A stretch of DNA of 64,000 bases, from positions 1 through 64,000 of the forward strand of contig JAJOZX010003315.1 in assembly GCA_023014485.1 (NCBI GenBank), in the 5' to 3' direction. Of this stretch, positions 43,401 through 54,411 are shown in pieces (position 1 is the first letter of the stretch; every line of letters starts with the position of its first letter). The notes below the pieces were generated by a model that did not search any database, was not told where the DNA came from, and saw only the letters and a program-made list of their open reading frames with translations. The translations under genes and the position numbers were made by a program. Origin of the DNA: Bathynomus jamesi (lineage: Eukaryota > Arthropoda > Malacostraca > Isopoda > Cirolanidae).

Positions 43401-46400
43401 TCAGCATTAGACCCAGGGATTTTTCCCCCACAGTACGACGCATGATGTCTCCATAATTACCTTCTCCAGCACTTGCGAGAGGGGCTGCAGGTGTTTTTCT
43501 TCCCTTCTTCTCATAGAACCGCCGTACATATACCCGTTCTGGCCATACTGTTGGATCCATAAATACCCCTGGATCATCACAGATTTCTGTAACTTGAAAG
43601 AAACTGTACGTAGTCCATCTGGAGTCAATTTTCCTACATGTAATCTGAAGGTTCACTTTATCTTCCACAAATGCCTGCAACTCCTCGGCGAACCAAATTA
43701 CACTAGAGAAATAGCCCACCTCATAAGGCAACGTAACAACCTCAAATATAACACACAAACACCACACACAGAAGCCGTAAAACAGCAGATACAACAGCTC
43801 AACACAGAAATAAACAACAAACTCAAAGAAAAACAAACAGAAACATTCAGGGAATTCATAACAACACTAAACCACTCCAAAGATACATCCAGGCTATACA
43901 AGACTATAAACAGCATTACCCACTCTAACAGCGGCATTCACACCTCACACGCGGCTATCTGTCGCAGCCAAAATAATATCCCAACATACACACAACAGCT
44001 AACATTCTAGTTAATCACTACGCAAAGATAAGTCACTTAAACAGAGACAACAACCAGAAACACGCAGACAGACAAACAGCCAGACACAAGAAAACCTACA
44101 GACTCGACACGACCATTACACCCTTCAATACAGACCAGACCACCAACATCTCAAAAACATTAAGAATTCGAAGGCTACTGGACAAGACAACATATCTAAC
44201 ATACACCTTAAACACTTGGGCCCACAAGGAATACTAGCTCTCACAAATATCAGCACATATTCATACCAACACTGTATTATTCCTGACATATGGAAACAAG
44301 GTAAAATTATTACACTACTCAAACCAAACAAAATCCAACAGAACCAGCTTCCTATAGACCCATTACTTTACTATGCTCACCTTCCAAAGTAACAGAAGAC
44401 TAATCTTACAAATCACCAACCCACACATTCCACTATCGCCTACTCAACATGGATTCAGACCTCACCACTCAACCACGACATTACTCACTAACCTCACGCA
44501 GCACATCATGGATGGCATCAACTCCAGACAACCAGCTCACGTACACTATTAGCAACAATAGACATTAGTAAAGCATTTGATGCTATCCCACGCTTCCCTC
44601 TCATAACAAAATACTCAACACAAACATGCACAATAACACCAAAAGGTGGCTGAGCAAAACTATCTCTCAGGAAGATACTCACATGTCACATTTAATGGCA
44701 AGTCATCCAAACACAAGCTTTTTCCGAACGGGGTCCCTCAAGGCTCTGTTCTCCACCAACACTCTTCAACTTATACATGCATGACATTCCAACACCATAG
44801 ATAACAAGCTTACCTTATCATCATATGTAGATGATATCACTCTAACATCCACCCACAACAACATCGACACCGCTACAAATAACCTACAAACATACATAAA
44901 CAGTATACAAGACTGGCTCACACACAATAGACTCAAAGTAGCGCCCACAAAATCAACCATCACCTTGCTTACAAGCAACACAAAAGACCACCAGGTAATT
45001 CCACAGCTTACACTAAACAACATCAACATTCCACACACTCACAGAACCAAAATACTTGGTGTCACATACAACACATCATTATCTTTTGCAAACCACATTC
45101 AGGACATTAAAACCAAATGTACGTCAAGACTTAACACGCTTAGGGTACTAACAGGCACAAACTTTGGACACCAGCAGGAAATAACATCACTCATATACAA
45201 ACAATATATTCGCTCAGTTATGGACTATGCTAGCCCATGCTGGGCACCCATTATCTCAAACACACACATAAACACCTTACAAACAATACAAACAACGCAC
45301 TTCGTATCATTACAGGATGCACTCAAACAACACCAATAGAACACCTGCACACAGAAACAAAAATACTAAAAGTTAGGGAACATTTAGACATGAGGGGAAC
45401 ACAATTCATGGCAGCAGCGACAACTAACCCACAACACCCTTGCCACTACATGTACATTATAGGGTGGATCGATTTTACATTTTTTTCGATTTCCATATTC
45501 TAATAGAGACAAAAACTTGCGCATGCATGAGAAAATAGCCTCTGCAAAATCTTAGCTTAATAGGTAATCATCTTCTGCCCCGGCAGAGCGATGAAAATCA
45601 TATTTTAGTAGTCAAAAACGTATTTTTAAACCCTAGCCTAGAGTCATAAAATTTTGCGTGTGTGTTATTTCATGCCTAAGCAACGATATAAATGCTATGG
45701 GAAATATATAAATGCATTATTTAAGACAAAGAGCCAATCTGAAAATATGTATAATATACATATTTTCAGATCGGCTCTTTGTCTTAAATAATGCATTTAT
45801 ATATTTCCCATAGCATTTATATCGTTGCTTAGGCATGAAATAACACACGCAAAATTTTATGACTCTAGGCCAGGGTTTAAAAATACGTTTTTGACTACTA
45901 AAATATGGTTTTCATCGCTCTGCCGGGGGCAGATGATGATTACCTATTAAGCTAAGATTTTGCAGAGGCTATTTTCTCATGCATGCGCAAGTTTTTGTCT
46001 CTATTAGAATATGGAAATCGAAAAAATGTAAAATCGATCCACCCTAAATTGTACAATCATGCACCAACACCTCGCACCATTAAGGTAACACCAGAGAGAC
46101 ATTATAACCAAATACTCCATTCCATACCACGCCCCACAGACATCACACAATACAGGAAACACATACACACACACTTAACCCACAAAGCACTGACACGACT
46201 CGGTCCGAATGCGGTCCTAGGTGCGAAGCCGCCACCCATTAACAGGTAAGAGATCAGCCTGAGCAGATCGGATCGAGTTAACTTAGCACGATTCCGATGT
46301 GGACATCACCCCAACTTACGGACATATAAACACAGACTAACAACTCCATAGACGACACCTGCCACTTGTGCCAGGACACACCACAAACAATTGAACACAT

Positions 46401-47375
46401 TATGACAGACTGTACCGCTCTAGCACAACAACGAACAACAACACAACATCACTAGTGCGCTGAACTTCTGGTCCACTCCGGAGAGGGCGATCGGTTACCT
46501 GCGTGCCGCCGGCTTGCTCGATCAGGGTGGGCTGATCGGCTAAACAACAACAACAACAACTCCTCGGCCGTAAGAGCAGGTCGACATCTCGAGACGAAAA
46601 TGTTTGCGGTCTTTGTTGGTACAGCCGTCATACGATCTGTTTTGGCAGCCCCTATGATACCCCCCATTCTCTGCCAGCCTTTGCCACAAGCTAACTCCCT
46701 CTAGCCGGTGCATGAGTGGGACCAGACCCCCTTGAGGGACCACCACCATTAGCTACTGCAGTGGTTGCAGTTCTCGGAAGGGTCGCTCGCTTCCGGCCCC
46801 TCCTCACCACCATTGTCCAAGATGCCTCCTCATCATGACCCCCGACTGCATTCCCAGCAGCCCGATTCACCAAGGCCCCTTGGGGGGTACCCTGTGTGAG
46901 ATGGTACTGAGCTGGCGATGTAGCAGTGTCTAGATTCAGGGATCCAGGATAAGATTGAGAAGCAGAGGGCTCTGCACTCACGGATCCAGGATGAGGCTGA
47001 GAGGCAGAAGGCTCTGCACTCATGGATCCAGGATGAGGCTGAGCGGCAGCCAAATAACAAATATTTGTTTCAACTAAATCATTACAATTTCAGAGACTGT
47101 AGGTCTTCATAAATTTTACTTTACTGAAGGAAAAATTTGCCACAATATTAGTTCACAATTTCCCATACATGTTTCTTTTAGTTTAGAGTAGATTTTGTTC
47201 ATTTTTCAGTTCTTTGTTTACACGATATGTCCATTGCCACTGTAATAGAAAAGTAATAGACTATAATCTATTACTTTGCCTTTTATTACTATTACTATTA
47301 CAGCCAAAAAATTATGATCTATTACTATTACTTGAAAAATCCTGTAATAGTCTATTACTATTACTATTACACCAC

Positions 47376-47443
<68 letters not shown>

Positions 47444-47474
47444 TGTATATATTTAAATATATTTCACATTTATA

Positions 47475-47528
<54 letters not shown>

Positions 47529-47922
47529 AAGCTGCTTGGGGACTCCCAACATGGGTTTAGACGGCATAGGTCGTGTCTCACCAACTTGCTCGAGTTTTTC
47601 CACGTCATGTTGAGTGAGTATGACAAGAGTAGGGCGATTGATGAGAAAGCCTTTGATAAGGTGCCTCACCGCCGACTAATGGCCAAAGTGCGCGCGCTGG
47701 GTATTGGTGAGGAAGCAGGTAGGTGGATTGAAAACTGGCTGAAGAATGCCATAAAGTTAATCCCTTCCGTTAGGCATATGGGCTACAATCGACGCTTACG
47801 CGACGTGGGTTCAACGATGTCAATTTTAGAAGCATGTTTAGTTTAAATGATAACCCAACTCGCAACAATGGTTGGAAGTTGCATCTAAAACAGGCCTTTT
47901 GAGGTACTACATTTCCTTGAAA

Positions 47923-47981
<59 letters not shown>

Positions 47982-50684
47982 CATGACACGAGAGATCTGG
48001 GTAACTGCTATTGTACCAACATCCTTTTTTACTTATTTCATGGGTTAGATTAGGTTATTTTAGTTAGGTTAGTTTTGCTGAATTTGACTAGGCTACATTT
48101 GGTTAGTTTGGGTTAAGCGAGGTTAGGTAAATTTAGATAAGGGGGGTATAAAAAGATTAGATTAGTCTAGGCTAAGCTAGGTTTGTTTTGACGTTTTGAC
48201 TAGGTTAAGTATAAAGTTAGGTCAAGTTATTCTGGTAGCAGTTTCTGGAATCAATACAGAGCCAATCCGAGTTTGCGTGTCCCCATATTGTCCGATGTTG
48301 GCTTATAATTGAACCCAAGTCTGTGTTACGTGGGTACCTCAGGCTGGATTAAGTAGGTTAGTTTAGAATAAATATAATAATTTTGGATTCTGCTAAACTG
48401 GGTTAGATTTTGGGTTGCAACAACGTGTCAAAAAGCATAAGAAACGAACTTAGTTACACACACAGACACACATTCTCAAACATTTTCTTTCACCTAAGTT
48501 AAATTTTAGTTTAAGGTAAATATGTAATTTTGCGGCCACCAATTTTTGGTAACGCCCTTAACTCCTGATTGGCCGAAAGTTGCTGACGTTGGAAAATGCT
48601 AACCAATCTTGTACTACCACCTGACATAACCTACGGTACGCTTGTTCCAGGCATAAGATTGACTTGTTTGGTACACGTATAGAATGGGCGTGGTTTTCAA
48701 CATTATCAAAAATCTGGTGTCCGCAAAACTACATATTAGCCTAGTTTAGTTACATTAAACCATTGTGCCCAATCTGAAAGATTGCGTCATATCAATGACT
48801 CATAACGAAGATTACGTGAATACAAGAAAAGTGATGCAATAATGACAAACAATTTTGTTGGTAGGAAATTCTACCAATGGGCACTAATGGGTTAAGTCAA
48901 TTAAGATAAGCTTCCTCTAGCATGAGGTTAACCGTATTAAAACATGACAGAATGTACCTGTAGCTGTGGCTCTTTCGTTCATCGGGAACCACGTGGAAGA
49001 CAACATTGCCGGAAGCGAGAGTGTCAAACAGCTCCCCATCCCATCTAAGATGGCGGCCACACTCGCCAGACTTTTCAGGAAAATATGAAAATAAAACTTA
49101 TCAGACCCTTAATTCACAACGAGGTGCAGCTTATATCAAAATGGTTTTTAATTATAATTGACGAACGGCTCTGTCTTATTACTGTTTCTCATGACAATTC
49201 TGTAAACAAAAAAATTTAAATTACGAACTAAAGCGAATCTTTAGTTTCGCTTTAGTGTCGAACTAAAATAAGAAAAGGTTCTTTTCAGAATTAGAGATCA
49301 CTTAGATACCACTTGAGAACTTGTTGGTACTCTTTCTGGCCTTTAAAAGGTTTTTTATGCGGGAAGTAGGGGGTGGGGGCCAAGGGCAAGCGCCCGCAAA
49401 AGTGACCCCTCCGCAGAAGAAGGAAAGAGTAAAAAACAAGGTCTCCAAGGCTCAATGATGCCATTTTTTTTTTTTTTTTAAATCTAAATTTCTAAAAGAT
49501 TGTGTAGTGTGTAAGATGCATGCATGTGTAGTGTGTGTAATGTGTAAGATGTATGTATGTGTAGTGAGGAATAGAGGGAAAAGTGTGTGTGTGTGTGTGT
49601 GTGTGTGTTTCAAGGCAAATTTAAGCACAGTTCCATTCCATAAATTTAAGCACAGTCTAATATAATTTAACAAGTCAGTTCATAAGCCCCGTTTTCATTC
49701 ATAAAAATTCCTATTAAAATTAGTCCGTAGCGCCCCCTGTGTGAATATTCCGAATTAGAAAATAGTGTAATCTTATTCATGACTTTTCATCAATGTCGGA
49801 TTTTATTGCGAGGTTTCTTTTATTATTTGAATTCAAGGACAAAATTTTAAAAGCCCGATGCCGCTTCAAAACAGACCTTCACGAACAAAACTTCAAGAAC
49901 CCCCGGTTACGAGTCCTTTCTTACTTAGATTGACAAAAGCTTCGTAAGAAATCTCATTTTGAATAATTTCGGTTTTTTTCCATTTTAGTACTGTGTTTAT
50001 CAAAATACTCACTTTTAATTTTATATTCGTTTCAGGTACTTTTGAGTTCGTTTCAAATTTCTATTTGCTTTTAAAACTGTAGCAAAATTTTCTTACTGTA
50101 GCTCAAAATTAAATTAGCGACGCAGTAAAATTCTGTCGTATTTTTGATGATAAAAAGTTGACTGTGGCCAAAGTTGTTGACGATTGTTGGTAACAAGCAT
50201 AGTCGGGTTTTAAGTACATGACCTGACCTCTTGTCAGGGAATAAACAGGGTTGCATACATAAACAGAGCAAGCAGTGTATGAATAAATATACATTTAAAG
50301 TATATGAACGATGATATATATATATATATATGTTAAACACAGACCGTGCATGGAACAAGGAACTCTTCTGGGAAATTACATCCACTATAGTTCGAGTAAT
50401 GATAAATGACAAATAAGCTGTAAGCCCTGTAAACCCTAGATCCTGTCCCAAAGCTGGATCCTATCTGCTTTGCAGATGGCTGGTGAGGGAAACTGTATTT
50501 TGGGCCTCTTTGCGAGAAACCCGGTGCCCACGTTGGGCTTTCCATCATGAAAAGAAAAACTATAGTATTTGTCATTTATCATTACTTATTCGAACTATAG
50601 TGGATGTAATTTCCCAGAAGAGTTCCTTGTTCCATGCACGGTCTGTGTTTAACATATAAGTTTCTCAGGGGACCATTCTGAGTT

Positions 50685-50719
<35 letters not shown>

Positions 50720-51329
50720 GGTGTCCCATAAGTCTGGTCTCATAGGAAAATTTAATTTAAATTAAATTTCCAAAAATAATACATTAGAAAAAACACAAAT
50801 GTTCAAAATGATGTCTTGAAAAGGTCTCCGCCTTTTCTTCACGAGTGCAACTCACTTCCATATTAGCCACTACGTGTTATTCTACCTGCAACAAAAAAAA
50901 AAAGGTCCCCAAAACAAGACCACAATTTGAATATTTGTTTTAGTTCAAATATATTGCTTTTGTAAATTTAATTTAAAATAATTTTTCCTATGAAACCGGA
51001 CTTAGGGGATATCCTGTATAATTGTGTGTGTGTGTGTGTGTGTGTGGGTGTGTGTGTGTGTGTGTGTGTGACAAAATACGTTTGAAGGTCATGCAGTAAA
51101 TTATAAAATAAAATCTTGTTTTGAAAACTGATATTGTCATATTAGACTATTTAGGCCAGTTATTAATTAGGTTTGTCTTAAAAAGCGTAAATGAAGAAGA
51201 AAAATGTTGAAAATAATAATAATAATAATAATATTAATAATAATAATATTGGAGGTTCTTTAACTCCTTTTGTGACATCTTCGGTAGTCTCGTGACGGAG
51301 GTGACCTACAGCTTTACGTGGGATCCTAT

Positions 51330-51364
<35 letters not shown>

Positions 51365-52211
51365 CATTATTGACCGTGACACATAAATGAACTATTAAAA
51401 CGTTCATAAGAATAGAAAATAAAAAATAAACTATGCAGTTCCGTGGTTGGTGGGAGGGCACGGCAACTATAGTATCCATTTTCTGTTTGTTAGGGTATTT
51501 ACTAGTCGTTGGCCGGGTAGTGGCTCGGAATCAACGTCAGGCTGTAGGTTCCCTCTGTCATATATGTTCCGAAAGTCATTAAACATTATTATTATTAAGA
51601 TTATTAAGTAGAACAGCTGCTGGCGTAATTGTAAGGACGGGAACAGGAAACATGTAATCTCCTTCAAAAAGGTCAGTGCGACCTTAATACCTCGAGAGGC
51701 ATTTTATTGCTGAAATCGAACCTAAGTACTTCACATTAACAACGTGACGATCTACCACAAGGTTATAACGTTGGGGCGAGGGTTCGAGGGGGGGGGGGGG
51801 GTTCTACTTACTAAGTAAAAGAAGTGTCGTTCACCACGTGATACACCGAACTCCTGCCGAAGCAGCGATGAGAGTAGTTGCCAAGAGCATTCCTTTCCTT
51901 AAACCTGAAATACGACGATATACCCATAATCAGTGTTAGGTTTCATTTAAGCGTTACATTTAATTCTACAGATATACGGAACACCCTGTTCTTATATATA
52001 TCTATATTCATCTACTCAACTGGTCAGCTATGGAACAATCTTCCTCATTCCATCTTTCCCCCTGTCTATGACCTCCAATCTTTCAAATGTAGAGAGTCCA
52101 GACATCTCGAAAACCTTGGACCTTAATTTTGGCTCTCTTCTTCCTCTATGGGGTTGGGGGCGTTTTTGCGGGCATTTGCCCTTGGTCCCTCCTTCCTGCA
52201 TGAAAAAAATA

Positions 52212-52251
<40 letters not shown>

Positions 52252-52793
52252 AAATTGGGAAATATGTTGAAACTTTTTACCCGTTGGGAAATACACTTGT
52301 TTATGGAAAAATATCGTAAATATTGATAATGTTTCCTACTCATTTCAAAGAACGGAGTGTAATTTGGCGTAATTAATTAACTAATGTAATCCTCATTCAA
52401 CTGAGACTTGTCGTCGGACGTTTTACATATGCACTGATACTGCGAGCTGCTCGTATCTTGAATGGGTGCATTGGAGAGACTTGCTCTTTGCGTAAAAACT
52501 GAAAATTTCCTTCAAATCTTAAATGATGATATATATGTATACAGGGTGGCGCAAAAGTCGCGCATCATAGGAATTTTCAATGTTGATTATAATATATTAT
52601 TTTTTTCTTTTAGGTCGGGGATGGCTGCGAAATTAACACTAGACGAGAGGGTGAGCTTGGTTTTAATGCATGGAATACCAGGTACCACAAATCGATGAAT
52701 CGGTACATAGTTTAAATTCTGTACCGATTCATCGATTTGTATATATATATATATATATATATATGAACAATTCGGGCGGAAGCTTAACCAAGG

Positions 52794-52848
<55 letters not shown>

Positions 52849-52875
52849 TCTTCTTTTCAAAATTGATACCATGTA

Positions 52876-52926
<51 letters not shown>

Positions 52927-53298
52927 AGGTATGAAGCCAACATACCTCAACGGAGCCGTAAAACCTTGGGGCATACATTGAAAGTAGGAACAGACGAATC
53001 ACCTCCATTGGAGTAAAGAGACTGGCGTTGCCATGGTGATCGAGAAAAGAAAATAATGCCCTTATATAGTAGGGTAAATATGCTTCTGTCAGTCATACCC
53101 TTTACTGTGTGGCGTCCTTCGGGTACAGAGAGAGTTGGTTCCATATTCGGTTGGGTATAAAATGGGTATAAGATGTACTTTGATTATTTAGCCTTATTAC
53201 TATTTTTTGGGGGTCCATGAAATCTAGGTCTCTTCAAGTACAAGTTCACAACACCTACACTAATTCTACATTGTGTGTGTGTGTGTGTGTGTGCGTGC

Positions 53299-53369
<71 letters not shown>

Positions 53370-53745
53370 CGTGCATATATGTGTGTGTGTGTGTGTACCT
53401 GTTACATATATATAGTTAAGTTAACCTTGGTTTTGCTTCCGCCCGAATTGTTCATTCTGACGAAGTTCAAGCTTGTCACTCCACCTTAGACCTACAGTTT
53501 AATGTGGAATCCGAACCACGACCCACCACGGGAGGTCGGAAATTACAAAGTCCTCGCCTGGACTCGATCTCACGACCTCCCGATCAGCAGCCCAGCGTCT
53601 TAACCATTAGGCTACCCAGGGTACCCATTTATCTACCAACCAATTTTTATTGTGTGGAAGGATGAATAGCTCGTTGCCGTCACCGGGTCTCGATCCCGGG
53701 GCCGATGAATTCGTAGTCAGCGATGCTAACCACTACACCACCGAG

Positions 53746-53827
<82 letters not shown>

Positions 53828-54038
53828 TGTCTATATATATATGTACATGCACGCACGTTAATTCTCGTAAAATGGAATCAAGTCACCTCATAAAAGGATC
53901 GAATTTCATATTAAAAGGAATTAAATCCTTTATAAAGCCTTTTTCCGTTCAGGAAAAAACGTTTTGTTTTGTTTACAAACAATGCTGTAACTCCTCCATT
54001 TTTAGCCAATGACGAAAATTTTAAACTCTATACCAGGG

Positions 54039-54071
<33 letters not shown>

Positions 54072-54351
54072 CTGGTTCTTACCATAGTTCTGGGCAGTCC
54101 AGTTGAAGGGTATCATGCACAAAATGGAAGATAGTGGTCCCCACCCATCCAACAGGGCTATGTACCTATCCTGCCAACCGTAAGCATATTTGGCAGATTC
54201 CATTATGGGGCCAAACGTGCCCCAGATGAGGATCTAGTGGGACACATTATTATTATTATTATTATTATTTGATCTTTGTTTATAACAGTTGTTTACACAA
54301 ATGAACTACAAACATGTATTTATATTAACACTTAACATTGTTTACTTCATG

Positions 54352-54411
<60 letters not shown>

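Noticed and set aside
53640..53747. Functional tRNA genes here and at 29055, 33165, 53426 and 63340
   Set aside because: A and B boxes are present but acceptor and anticodon stems do not pair properly, and shared non-tRNA bodies follow. SINE heads fit better.
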